From Lachnospiraceae bacterium (GTDB taxonomy: Bacteria; Bacillota; Clostridia; Lachnospirales; Lachnospiraceae): a stretch of DNA of 64,000 nt. The notes under the pieces were generated by a model. It was not told where the DNA came from. It saw only the letters and a program-made list of their open reading frames with translations, and searched no databases. The translations under genes and the position numbers were made by a program. Positions 8,142 to 15,373 of this stretch are shown here, piece after piece (positions within the stretch are counted from its first letter, which is position 1; each line of letters opens with the position of its first letter). The DNA lies in assembly GCA_015258065.1 (NCBI GenBank), contig JABZIZ010000011.1:30596-94595 (forward strand), read 5' to 3'.

Positions 8142-9836
8142 TCAGAACTGTTCCGGAGTCCAGCTCTTCCAGTAATCGTAATGAGAGGCATCGGTCATTT
8201 CTTCCTTTGTCGGCGCGTATGGCTCCAGCCAGGCGTGGAAGTGTCTCATCGGCAGCGTATGTCCGAAGGTGATCTTCAGATTCGGAATCGTGTCGCGATC
8301 CTGATACAGCTGGGTCAGGGCAGCAATGATGTAGTCCATGTGCTGTTTGCTGAACTGGGAACGGTTGATGGCAAGACGCACCACATTGCAGACTTCTTTT
8401 TGCTGTTCGGGGGTTTTCAGATCATATTCCATCGAGAAATCTCCCAGCTCGGAGCAGCGGATGCCGTAGCGGTGCACCATTTCCAGAGAGAGTGCCTGAC
8501 CGGCAAAACTTTCATGGTTCCTCTTATAATCAAAGAAGCGATCGACATCAATATAGACGCCGTGTCCGCCTGCGGGCTGTACCACCGGAACGCCGTTCTT
8601 CGTGAGGGCGTCTGCAAGGTACTGGCACTGTCTGACGCGCTCGTCCTGATAATCAAAACGGGCTTCCTCATAAAGGCCCTGCGCAAGCGCCATGATGTCG
8701 TGACCGGACATTCCGCCGTAGGAGTCATTGCCGTAAGCGGAGATCTGGCGCACCTTCAGCAGATGCCCGATGTCCACTTTGACGGAACCGTCTTCATTGA
8801 ATTCAGAGAATTTTTTCCAGAAAAGTCCCTTGTCACGGAAGGCCAGTAAGCCGCCCATGTTCGAGTGACCGTTCTTTTTCAGAGAAGCGGAAACCACATC
8901 GAAGAGGGAGAACATTTCTTTGGCAATTTCGGCGATGGACTTGTCTGCATATCCGGGCTCGTTCATCTTGATGAAATAGCAGTTCTCTGCCCATCTTGCA
9001 CCGTCCATCACGAAAGGAATGTCATACTTATGTGCAATCTCGGAAACTTCCCGCATATTCTGCATGGAAACTGCCTGGCCGCAGACCGAATTATTGGTAA
9101 CGGTTGCGTAGATGAGGGGCACGTTCTCAACGCCGACCGCCTCGATCAATTGCAGCAGCTTTTCAATGTCCATATTGCCTTTGAACGGATTGACCTCATA
9201 CTTGCCGCTCTCCGGAACCTCGAACAGAACCTCTTTATGGAAGAGATTGCGAGGGACGTTGCCCATCTGCTTAATGTTACCCTCTGTGGTATCAAAGTGG
9301 GCATTGGAAGGGATGGTAAAGACCTTACCGGGCCATCTTTTGGCAAAAAGAGGTTTTAATACATCAAACAGAAGTGTCTCCGCACATCTCCCCTGCGGGA
9401 CAATGAAGGTGTTCGGTCTGGAAAGCTGGTACTGACCGCCGTTGATAAAGCCGCCCTCGTAGTCTTTGAGATAGACATCGTCCATCATTTTTTCAACATC
9501 ATCGCGGTCTACGCCTTCTTTCAGGTAGTTGATGAGGCGAAGCTGCTTGTCTCCGCGCTCCCACAGATCGCGGAAAGCGTCCAGGAGGACGTAATAGCCT
9601 TTGTTCCGTCCGTAAGATTCATCAGCAAGGAACATGGCGGACCATTGCGTGTCTGTCATGGAGGTAGTACCCGAGTCGGAGAGGCAATCCACATAGAGCA
9701 TTCCGGCGGGGAAGGCAAATTCATTATAGTGTGTGGCCTGTAGTGCTCTAAGGCGCTGTGCGGCGCTTACCGTCGGGATTTCCCGGACTACATGAGTCCA
9801 CGACTTCGGCGCTTCGGTGTTTAATTTGAATTCCAT
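8142..9836 (-). CDS. Beta-eliminating lyase, long tryptophanase/tyrosine phenol-lyase type
   Basis: 564 aa, a PLP enzyme of fold type I. Family features in order: SDSGTTSMTDTQWSAM, VPQGRCAETL, VTNNSVCGQAVSMQNMREV, VMDGARWAENCYFI, the PLP lysine in SASLKKNGHSNMGG, SYGGMSGHDIMALA, AGGHGVYIDV, and a C-terminal LKITFGHTLPMRHFHA that matches the TFEP-LRHFTA ending of the family. It is about 90 residues longer than TnaA (about 471) or tyrosine phenol-lyase (about 456). Roughly 45 residues are inserted after GYYVLLDAFRDL and there is an extra tail. Such enzymes split an amino acid into pyruvate, ammonia and a leaving group (indole, phenol or sulphide). Which one is cleaved here cannot be assigned. 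Confidence 0.88.
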   Translation of the reverse strand: MEFKLNTEAPKSWTHVVREIPTVSAAQRLRALQATHYNEFAFPAGMLYVDCLSDSGTTSMTDTQWSAMFLADESYGRNKGYYVLLDAFRDLWERGDKQLRLINYLKEGVDRDDVEKMMDDVYLKDYEGGFINGGQYQLSRPNTFIVPQGRCAETLLFDVLKPLFAKRWPGKVFTIPSNAHFDTTEGNIKQMGNVPRNLFHKEVLFEVPESGKYEVNPFKGNMDIEKLLQLIEAVGVENVPLIYATVTNNSVCGQAVSMQNMREVSEIAHKYDIPFVMDGARWAENCYFIKMNEPGYADKSIAEIAKEMFSLFDVVSASLKKNGHSNMGGLLAFRDKGLFWKKFSEFNEDGSVKVDIGHLLKVRQISAYGNDSYGGMSGHDIMALAQGLYEEARFDYQDERVRQCQYLADALTKNGVPVVQPAGGHGVYIDVDRFFDYKRNHESFAGQALSLEMVHRYGIRCSELGDFSMEYDLKTPEQQKEVCNVVRLAINRSQFSKQHMDYIIAALTQLYQDRDTIPNLKITFGHTLPMRHFHAWLEPYAPTKEEMTDASHYDYWKSWTPEQF

Positions 9837-9885
9837 TTGTTCATTCCTCCTTAATCTCTGGTTGTGTAATCAAGAATTTAATATT

Positions 9886-9914
9886 AAAGTAACAACAAAC
9901 CTGTACAATGTCAA
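9886..9914 (-). promoter_or_regulatory. Candidate promoter of the lyase gene
   Basis: On the minus strand a perfect TTGACA (9914-9909) is followed after 17 bp by TACTTT (9891-9886), about 50 bp before the lyase start. The -35 is strong and the -10 weak; TTTAAT three bases further down is an alternative. The leader is short, so a TnaC-like leader peptide is unlikely. Confidence 0.45.
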
Positions 9915-10040
9915 TTGCTTATGTGCATAATCATTAAAATCAAGCGGCATAAATCGTACAAAATATGCAAAATACCTAAAAACAATCAAAAATAAAATTG
10001 TCACGCAATTCAGACAATAAAAATGTTTATAATTTGTTTA

Positions 10041-10068
10041 TTGACAACAATAGAATACGTGATAGAAT
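10041..10068 (+). promoter_or_regulatory. Sigma-A-type promoter for the 10075-10550 transcript
   Basis: TTGACA at 10041-10046, 16-bp spacer, TAGAAT at 10063-10068, in an A+T-rich context. No plausible protein gene starts downstream within 700 bp, so it most likely drives a non-coding RNA. Confidence 0.6.
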
Positions 10069-10074
10069 TAAATC

Positions 10075-10550
10075 ATCAAAACAAAGAACAAAGCACCGAG
10101 AAAAAGGTGCTACCAAGATCCTTCCGCACCGTGTAACGAGAAGGTACAAGGGATCAGAAAGGAAGGTACAGTCCCAAATTCTACGGAAGTTCCACCAGAT
10201 TCAGTTTTTTGACGAACCGCCATTCCTTACATCGCCGGTGAAGGAAAATGCAGCAGCGGACATACATGAGAAGATCGTAAGAAATAGAAGTTGATCGTTA
10301 GAACTATGATGTTGGATTGAAATAGCAGTACAAGTAGTAGGAACAGGGAAATCGAACAAAGGCAATGAAGATGAAAATGTTCGAACCTAGCAAACCATGT
10401 ATGAAAGCTCTTCGGCTGAACTTCACAACTTAGAAGCAGGATAGAGGATGAGACGAATACGGTAAGTCAAAAGAAAGGTAGGTAAAGTCCATTGGACGAA
10501 GTACATTAGGAGGGCATCACCCAACCGATGAGTTGAGTTGATGCCCTCCT
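10075..10550 (+). ncRNA. Candidate large structured non-coding RNA
   Basis: About 475 nt following a good promoter, with no credible protein in any frame. Visible hairpins in order: GCACC/GGTGC (10093-10110); GATCCTT with AAGGGATC (10117-10155); a nested stem CCGC/GCGG (10217-10220 with 10256-10259) enclosing TTCCTT/AAGGAA (10223-10228 with 10241-10246); CGAACA/TGTTCG (10353-10383); AGC-TCTTCG-GCT near 10406-10416; GTCC/GGAC (10487-10497); and a final 12-bp stem (10508-10519 with 10539-10550). Single-stranded parts are purine-rich, as in known large ornate RNAs. I do not see RNase P, tmRNA, 6S, SRP RNA or tRNA signatures. The 3' hairpin has no T-tract, so the end is uncertain. Class unknown. 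Confidence 0.45.
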
Positions 10551-10823
10551 CCATGTGCGTGGGAGAAAGTGGGAGAAAAAGGAGAGGATTGAAACGAGCG
10601 GGGACCTAGATCTTCTCATCCGTTTTGTTGGGAAGGGGCGTGATTGGCAAGGACCATTCCCCCCTGTCTCCGTTGCGGGAGAGGGGAGAGTATGCTACTA
10701 TTTTTGTAATTCTATGATACAAGTGTCAAAAGTATCAGCCTTCGATGCAAGCTTGCAATGAGATTCCTGTTTGTGCTTTTGATGCTCACATCCATCTTTA
10801 CAGGAAAATGAGGGAGAGGGGAA
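10551..10823 (+). other. Leader region upstream of dapA
   Basis: No convincing gene. It contains a GC-rich hairpin at 10661-10686 (CCCCT and CTCC pairing with GGAG and AGGGG), the 19-bp repeated element at 10713-10731, a 12-bp palindrome TGCAAGCTTGCA at 10746-10757, and the dapA ribosome site GAGGGAGAGGGG. I see no lysine riboswitch core. Confidence 0.5.
10713..10731 (+). promoter_or_regulatory. 19-bp element shared with 14763-14781
   Basis: TATGATACAAGTGTCAAAA occurs identically here, 93 bp before dapA, and at 14763-14781, 63 bp before the SEC-C gene. Inside it TGATACAAGTGTCA is a near-palindrome, and TATGAT could serve as a -10 box, but no good -35 lies 16-18 bp upstream of either copy. 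It may be an operator or promoter element. Confidence 0.45.
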
Positions 10824-11717
10824 ATGGCTATTTTTAAAGGTGCGGGTGTTGCAATTGTGACCCCATTTCGGGAAGACGGTTCTGTGGATTATGAGGAATT
10901 CGATCGTCTTGTGGATTTCCAGATTGCGGAAGGAACGGATGCCATTATTGTCTGCGGCACGACCGGAGAAGCTGCCACGATGACGGTGGAGGAACACACA
11001 GAGGTGATTAGGCACTGTGTGAAGTATGTGAGGGGAAGAGTTCCGGTCATCGCGGGAACAGGATCCAATGCGACGGCAACTGCAGTAGAGATTTCACAGC
11101 TGGCACAGAAGGACGGTGTAGATGCCGTTTTGCAGGTGACACCTTATTACAATAAGGCAACGCAGGAAGGGCTGATCGAACATTTTTGTGCCGTTTCGGA
11201 TGCCATTGACATTCCGATCATTCTTTATAATGTGCCCAGCAGAACCGGATGTAATATCTTGCCGGAAACGGTGGCGAAGATTATGAAAAGAGGGAAAAAT
11301 GTAAAGGGCATCAAGGATGCCACGGGTTCCCTTACGCAGACTGCAATGACGATGGAAAAGTGTGACGGCAATCTGGAAGTCTATTCCGGAAACGACGATA
11401 TCATCGTTCCCATGATGTCCATCGGAGCAGAAGGAGTCATCTCCGTACTGTCCAACATAGCACCCGGAAAGACACATGAAATGTGCAGGAAATGTCTGGA
11501 GAATGACTTTATTTCTGCGGGAAAGATGCAAATAGAGGCGATTCCTCTTGTAAGAGCGCTGTTTCTGGAAGTCAATCCCATCCCGGTGAAGAAGGCCCTG
11601 TCTTTTATGGGGTACCATTCCCATTATCTGAGACTGCCCTTAACCGGTATGCAGACGGAGCATGCAGAGGTCCTGAAGCTTGCGATGAGGAAGTATGGAA
11701 TAGAGGTGACAGAGTAG
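10824..11717 (+). CDS. dapA: 4-hydroxy-tetrahydrodipicolinate synthase
   Basis: 297 aa, the family's usual length. It condenses pyruvate with aspartate semialdehyde at the first committed step of the diaminopimelate/lysine pathway. Visible signatures are CGTTGEAATM near residue 44, catalytic Tyr135 in ILYNVPSRTG with Arg140, and the Schiff-base Lys164 in KGIKDATGS. The start has GAGGGAGAGGGG just upstream. dapB follows with no gap (TAGATG), so the two are one operon supplying peptidoglycan precursor and lysine. Confidence 0.97.
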   Translation: MAIFKGAGVAIVTPFREDGSVDYEEFDRLVDFQIAEGTDAIIVCGTTGEAATMTVEEHTEVIRHCVKYVRGRVPVIAGTGSNATATAVEISQLAQKDGVDAVLQVTPYYNKATQEGLIEHFCAVSDAIDIPIILYNVPSRTGCNILPETVAKIMKRGKNVKGIKDATGSLTQTAMTMEKCDGNLEVYSGNDDIIVPMMSIGAEGVISVLSNIAPGKTHEMCRKCLENDFISAGKMQIEAIPLVRALFLEVNPIPVKKALSFMGYHSHYLRLPLTGMQTEHAEVLKLAMRKYGIEVTE

Positions 11718-12482
11718 ATGACGAGAATCATATTGCATGGATGTCAAGGGAGGATGGGAAGGACGGTAGCGGACCTTGCATCCGAAGAAGGAGTACGGAT
11801 TGTGGCAGGTGTGACGCCCTCTCCCGAGGAGAGTCCCTTCTTTCCGGTGTATGCATCCGTGGGAAAGGTCGTAGAGGATGCGGACGTCGTCATTGATTTT
11901 TCAACGGCAAAGGCGGTCGATTCGCTGTTAGAAGACTGCCTGGTCAAAAAACTTCCCCTTGTGCTCTGTACGACCGGATTATCTGAGGAGCAGATGAGCA
12001 GGGTGGAGGAGGTCTCCCGGGAGATCCCCGTTCTGATGTCTGCCAACATGAGTTTGGGGATCAATGTGCTGCGGAAGATGCTTTACGATCATGCAGCTCT
12101 TCTGGCGGAGGCCGGGTTTGACATTGAAATTGTGGAGAAACACCACAATCAGAAACTGGATGCACCCAGCGGTACGGCGATCGCTCTTGCGGATGCGGCA
12201 AATGCAAGTCTGGAAAAAGCAGGAGAGAAGCCTTACGGGATGATATTGGACAGAAGCAAGCGCAGGATGAAGCGCCCGCACGAAGAAATCGGGATTAGTG
12301 CTGTGCGGGGCGGCACCATTGTGGGAGACCATGATGTGATTTTTGGAGGTGTGGATGAGGTGGTGACGCTTTCCCATAGAGCCTATTCCAGAGCGATCTT
12401 TGCAAAAGGTGCGCTGGCGGCGGCGAAGTTTCTTGCGGGAAAAGAAGCGGGCAGGTACGAGATGGCAGATGTCATCGGATAA
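11718..12482 (+). CDS. dapB: 4-hydroxy-tetrahydrodipicolinate reductase
   Basis: 254 aa. It reduces the DapA product to tetrahydrodipicolinate with NAD(P)H. The N-terminal nucleotide-binding motif GCQGRMG starts at about residue 8, and the substrate-binding and catalytic signature EKHHNQKLDAPSGTA lies near residues 136-150 with the His pair and Lys. The ATG follows the dapA stop directly, so it is translationally coupled. A terminator lies about 140 bp downstream. Confidence 0.97.
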   Translation: MTRIILHGCQGRMGRTVADLASEEGVRIVAGVTPSPEESPFFPVYASVGKVVEDADVVIDFSTAKAVDSLLEDCLVKKLPLVLCTTGLSEEQMSRVEEVSREIPVLMSANMSLGINVLRKMLYDHAALLAEAGFDIEIVEKHHNQKLDAPSGTAIALADAANASLEKAGEKPYGMILDRSKRRMKRPHEEIGISAVRGGTIVGDHDVIFGGVDEVVTLSHRAYSRAIFAKGALAAAKFLAGKEAGRYEMADVIG

Positions 12483-12545
12483 GCATCAAACAAGCACCGG
12501 ATCAGCATCAAACAAACACCGAACCGGACAGGCACCGGACAGGAG
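12483..12545 (+). repeat. Short direct repeats after dapB
   Basis: GCATCAAACAA(G/A)CACCG occurs at 12483-12499 and 12504-12520 (21-bp period), followed by two copies of ACCGGACAGG. The block occupies the space between the dapB stop and its terminator. Confidence 0.6.
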
Positions 12546-12616
12546 ACAACAAAGCATAAGGCAAAAGGAAAAAAGCGAAAAGCGACCAGAAGATTCAGAT
12601 GAGAAAGAATGGGAAC

Positions 12617-12655
12617 AAAAAGCCTCCGGCTCACGAGCCGGAGGCTTTGTTTAAT
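12617..12655 (+). terminator. Terminator of dapA-dapB, possibly also of csp
   Basis: An 11-bp GC-rich stem (AGCCTCCGGCT at 12621-12631 with 12636-12646) is followed by TTGTTT. The upstream flank is AAAA, so the minus-strand copy also ends in a T-run and could terminate the cold-shock gene. Confidence 0.85.
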
Positions 12656-12717
12656 CGTACTACCGTTGCTGTATCAAAGGATCAGGCACTGTAGTTCAAT
12701 TAAAGTTTGGCTGACAA

Positions 12718-12918
12718 TTACAGTTTGTTTACGTTGACAGCCTGCGGGCCCTTCTCACCCTGGACTACATCATATTCTACGGCAGCTCCCTCATCAAGAG
12801 ACTTGAAGCCTTCCATATTCAGCCCTGAGTAGTGTACGAATACATCGTTGCCGGCCTCATCGGAAATGAATCCGTAGCCCTTCTGGTTGTTGAACCACTT
12901 TACAGTACCTTTGTTCAT
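12718..12918 (-). CDS. cspA: Cold-shock protein (CspA family)
   Basis: 66 aa, a single OB-fold cold-shock domain that binds single-stranded RNA and DNA. RNP1 is KGYGFI and RNP2 is VFVHY, with the expected aromatic residues (Trp8, Phe9, Tyr15, Phe17). GGAGG precedes the ATG. A candidate minus-strand promoter lies at 12983-13011 (TTTACT, 17 bp, TATCTT), giving a leader of about 55 nt, shorter than that of E. coli cspA. The assignment to a particular paralogue is nominal. Confidence 0.95.
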   Translation of the reverse strand: MNKGTVKWFNNQKGYGFISDEAGNDVFVHYSGLNMEGFKSLDEGAAVEYDVVQGEKGPQAVNVNKL

Positions 12919-12982
12919 TGTAAAATACCTCCACAGAAATAAAAAAATGTTAAATTATTACTGAAAAATCAGCAATACAGAT

Positions 12983-13011
12983 AAGATAGCACACCCGAAG
13001 CGAAAAGTAAA
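12983..13011 (-). promoter_or_regulatory. Candidate csp promoter
   Basis: On the minus strand TTTACT (13011-13006), a 17-bp spacer, then TATCTT (12988-12983), each matching the consensus at four of six bases. The divergent YerC-like gene starts 60 bp away on the other strand. Confidence 0.4.
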
Positions 13012-13070
13012 GCTGATTTTCGGCAAAAGGGCGACTTTTCTTTTGGACTGTAGTGTGATAAACTGAAACA

Positions 13071-13382
13071 ATGAATAAAATTATACATAAAGAAGCGGTG
13101 GATCAACTTTTCGAAGCCATCCTCACGCTGAATAGCAAAGAAGAATGTTACTCTTTTTTTGAGGACCTCTGCACGGTGAATGAGCTGCTTGCCATCGCGC
13201 AGAGGTATGAGGTTGCGCAAATGTTAGACCAGTCCTGCACCTATCTGGACATTGCCCACAAGACGGGTGCCTCAACCGCAACCATTTCACGAGTAAACCG
13301 TTCTCTCAATTTCGGTGAGGGCGGTTATCAAATTACCTTTGCACGCAGAAGAGGAGACGGAGAGAGAGAAAAGCAGCAGTGA
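13071..13382 (+). CDS. TrpR-like regulator, YerC/YecD family
   Basis: 103 aa. The protein matches the YerC/YecD relatives of the Trp repressor: an all-helical N-terminal half (EAILTLNSKEECYSFFEDLCTVNELLAIAQRYEVAQML) followed by a helix-turn-helix (YLDIAHKTGASTATISRVNRSL at about 62-83). It probably binds DNA as a dimer. Targets are unknown, and family membership does not imply tryptophan response. It is monocistronic and divergent from csp, and its stop codon lies inside the stem of its own terminator. Confidence 0.9.
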   Translation: MNKIIHKEAVDQLFEAILTLNSKEECYSFFEDLCTVNELLAIAQRYEVAQMLDQSCTYLDIAHKTGASTATISRVNRSLNFGEGGYQITFARRRGDGEREKQQ

Positions 13383-13406
13383 AATTCACTGCTGCTTTTC
13401 TCTCTC
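13362..13406. terminator. Bidirectional terminator between yerC-like and bactofilin genes
   Basis: Two 22-bp arms (13362-13383 and 13385-13406) are perfectly complementary, with GAGAGAGAAAAG at the base and CAGTGAA near the tip. The TGA of the plus-strand gene (13380-13382) lies in the left arm. Its symmetry suits convergent genes, with poly-purine and poly-pyrimidine arms instead of a classic T-tail. Confidence 0.75.
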
Positions 13407-13432
13407 AGGTATTTCGCTGAAAAGGAAACTTT

Positions 13433-13864
13433 TTATTTTTGCTCTTTCGCTTCTTTGTTTCCGGTGTTTCCTTCTGTGGTTCCTTCTTTGGAAGTCATGG
13501 AACACTTCCCGTCGAAAACCGCATTTTCATCAATGACGATTGCCTTCGTGGTAATATCTCCGACTACCTTTCCGGTGTCGCTGATTTCTGTCTTTCCTTC
13601 TGATGAATCAATGTTTCCATGGATTTCCCCGGCCAGAAAGACGTTGTCCGCTTTGGTATTCCCTTCGATTTTTCCGGTGGATCCCACAATCAGGGAGCCT
13701 TTTACCTCGACGTCGCCTTTGATCTCGCCGTCAATCCTGGTGGACCCTTCTGCGTGAAGCTTGCCTTCACAGATGGTGCCGCTGCCGATCAGGGTAACTA
13801 CCTGCTGCGCAGCTGTGTCGTATAAGGTCGTGCTGCTGGATTTCTGTGTCTGAAATAGTGACAT
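13433..13864 (-). CDS. Bactofilin (polymer-forming cytoskeletal protein)
   Basis: 143 aa. The central part (about residues 22-125) is a run of short beta-strands with the bactofilin pattern, for example TLIGSGTICEGKLHAEGSTRIDG, EIKGDVEVKG and TGKIEGNTKADNVFLAGEIHGNI, flanked by disordered tails. Bactofilins form membrane-associated filaments that localise cell-wall enzymes. The gene lies 10 bp downstream of an M23-like membrane protein on the same strand; bactofilin/M23 gene pairs occur in many phyla, supporting a shared role in shape or envelope growth. Confidence 0.93.
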   Translation of the reverse strand: MSLFQTQKSSSTTLYDTAAQQVVTLIGSGTICEGKLHAEGSTRIDGEIKGDVEVKGSLIVGSTGKIEGNTKADNVFLAGEIHGNIDSSEGKTEISDTGKVVGDITTKAIVIDENAVFDGKCSMTSKEGTTEGNTGNKEAKEQK

Positions 13865-13874
13865 TTTTCACCTC

Positions 13875-14663
13875 TTATCCGTTGATATCAATGATCTCTT
13901 CGGGATTCACATATTGGTCGTCCTTTTGGATCTGATATCCTACGTTAGTATTTTTTGTTCCGATCATGAAGAGGGCGTCTCCGCGCTGAACCATCGCACC
14001 TGCTTTGACGAGGGGGCTTCCGGCATTGCGGTAAATGGAAAGATAGCCGTTGCCGTGATCAATCGTGATCGTATGGCCGTATTCCGCATCATCGGTGACG
14101 GACTGAACGGTGCCGCTTCCGGAAGCGATGATCTGCGATCCGACAGAGGCGGTGAAAATGACGATCGGATTGCCGCTTTCTTTCCCGTCTTCCTTGCCGG
14201 TGCCATTGGGATTGTCCTTCCCCGCTTTCATCTGCGCAGAGGAGGAGAGAGGGAAACCGCTGGGGATTTTCATTTCCTCTTCCGTTTTAGCAGCTTTCTC
14301 TTCGGCACTCCGGTAATTGTTCACCGCAACCATGAGTTGATCCGCTTCGTCATGAAGTTCGGAATTCTCTTTGCTCAGTTTCTTGTTCTCGGAAGTAAGA
14401 TGAGCAACCTGTGCGGTCAACTCCCTTTTCATAGAAGAGCTGCGATGAATATAGATGCCGGCGTAGATCATAAAACAGAGGATGACGAGGGAAAGTGCAA
14501 AGACACTGTAGACAAGGACAAGCGCCGGCACGTGGGAGAGGGTGAACTGTCTGATCCCCTGACCGGCCTCATCGGTGATGATCATAAACGTATAATGCCG
14601 TTTATGAGAATGTTTCCGGGGTTTCTCTCTGTTGGATGAGGTTGGTGCTTCGTAATCCTGCAT
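13875..14663 (-). CDS. Membrane-anchored LytM/M23-like protein, probably inactive
   Basis: 262 aa: a basic cytoplasmic tail of about 45 residues, one membrane helix at about 47-71, a coiled coil at about 75-130 and a C-terminal M23/LytM fold at about 165-255 (GSGTVQSVTDDAEYGHTITI, GNGYLSIYRN, VQRGDALFMIGT). The zinc ligands of active M23 enzymes are missing: there is no HxxxD motif, and the usual HLHFEI strand reads VGYQIQKD. It resembles EnvC-like regulatory domains that activate other hydrolases. With the adjacent bactofilin it probably forms a positioning or activating complex for wall enzymes. Confidence 0.85.
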   Translation of the reverse strand: MQDYEAPTSSNREKPRKHSHKRHYTFMIITDEAGQGIRQFTLSHVPALVLVYSVFALSLVILCFMIYAGIYIHRSSSMKRELTAQVAHLTSENKKLSKENSELHDEADQLMVAVNNYRSAEEKAAKTEEEMKIPSGFPLSSSAQMKAGKDNPNGTGKEDGKESGNPIVIFTASVGSQIIASGSGTVQSVTDDAEYGHTITIDHGNGYLSIYRNAGSPLVKAGAMVQRGDALFMIGTKNTNVGYQIQKDDQYVNPEEIIDING

Positions 14664-14709
14664 AATTTACCTGCCATCTAGGGTTCATGATTCAGAACAT
14701 CTGTTTAAG

Positions 14710-14739
14710 ATTTTAACACAGGAACTTTATTTGTGTCAA
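14710..14739 (-). promoter_or_regulatory. Promoter of the M23-like/bactofilin operon
   Basis: Minus-strand TTGACA (14739-14734), 18-bp spacer, TAAAAT (14715-14710), about 47 bp before the start at 14663. Confidence 0.6.
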
Positions 14740-14762
14740 AAACTGTAAAACTTTCATAATAT

Positions 14763-14781
14763 TATGATACAAGTGTCAAAA
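14763..14781 (+). promoter_or_regulatory. Second copy of the 19-bp element
   Basis: Identical to 10713-10731 (TATGATACAAGTGTCAAAA). It lies 63 bp upstream of the SEC-C gene and about 100 bp from the divergent M23-like gene. Its reverse complement begins TTTTGACAC and could act as a -35 for minus-strand transcription. Confidence 0.45.
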
Positions 14782-14843
14782 AAAAACCATTCGTGTTACA
14801 ATAGTTGCCGATATCATCATTCGTTGGAAAGGAAGTTGAAACC

Positions 14844-15359
14844 ATGGCACTGTTACAGAAATGGAGGGACAAGGCCTATTCGGAGACTGCGGAGAAGTCG
14901 CAGCTGGAGAAGCTCTGGTCCGATTACTTTTTAAAAGAAAAAGAGATCTATGCGCAACTCTTAAAAGATCCCGACACGGAAGTGAAAGGGACGGTTGCGG
15001 AATTGGCACAGAAATTCGGGGTTGATTTGATGACGATGACCGGCTTTCTGGACGGCATCGATGAGTCGCTAACTGAACAAAACCCGATCGAGGAGATGGA
15101 GGAAGACACCGTTGTTTCTCTGCGCTTCGATAAGGAAAAATTATATAAGAACATGGTCGCTGCAGGAGCAGACTGGCTGTACGGACTTCCGGAGTGGGAT
15201 TCGATTTTTGACAAGGACAAGCAGAAGGAGCTCTACCGGGAGCAGAAGAATTCGGGAACCTTCCATAAGACGGTTCTGGTGCGCCCGAATGATCCCTGTC
15301 CTTGCGGAAGCGGTAAGAAATATAAGAGGTGCCATGGAAGAAAGGGAGCGGAAGCGTAG
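14844..15359 (+). CDS. SEC-C zinc-binding domain protein
   Basis: 171 aa from ATG 14844, preceded by GGAAAGGAAG. A mostly helical body with a segment resembling TPR-free adaptor proteins (KAYSETAEKSQLEKLWSDYFLKEKEIYAQLL) ends in a SEC-C motif, NDPCPCGSGKKYKRCHG, which binds one zinc through three Cys and a Cys or His, as in the SecA C-terminus. SEC-C tails often contact the ribosome or SecB. The gene lies 14 bp before thrS, suggesting co-transcription. Function unknown. Confidence 0.88.
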   Translation: MALLQKWRDKAYSETAEKSQLEKLWSDYFLKEKEIYAQLLKDPDTEVKGTVAELAQKFGVDLMTMTGFLDGIDESLTEQNPIEEMEEDTVVSLRFDKEKLYKNMVAAGADWLYGLPEWDSIFDKDKQKELYREQKNSGTFHKTVLVRPNDPCPCGSGKKYKRCHGRKGAEA

Positions 15360-15373
15360 AAAGAAGGATTGCA

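Noticed and set aside
8061..8849. 262-codon open frame antisense to the lyase
   Set aside because: No ribosome site or family features; the opposite strand encodes a clear PLP enzyme.
9998..10294. 98-codon open frame in the lyase-dapA gap
   Set aside because: It starts upstream of the strong promoter at 10041, has no ribosome site and its product shows no domain; the same bases form clear hairpins.
10378..10390. GTTCGAACC resembling a tRNA T-loop
   Set aside because: The flanks do not form a T-stem and no acceptor or anticodon arms can be drawn.
10555..10761. 68-codon open frame before dapA
   Set aside because: No recognisable protein features, and it covers a GC-rich hairpin and the 19-bp repeated element.
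10551..10823. Lysine riboswitch upstream of dapA
   Set aside because: The leader contains hairpins but none of the conserved lysine-riboswitch core segments I would expect, and it is short.
14782..14843. T-box leader for thrS
   Set aside because: thrS is preceded directly by the SEC-C gene, and the only leader (about 60 nt) is too short and lacks a T-box motif.
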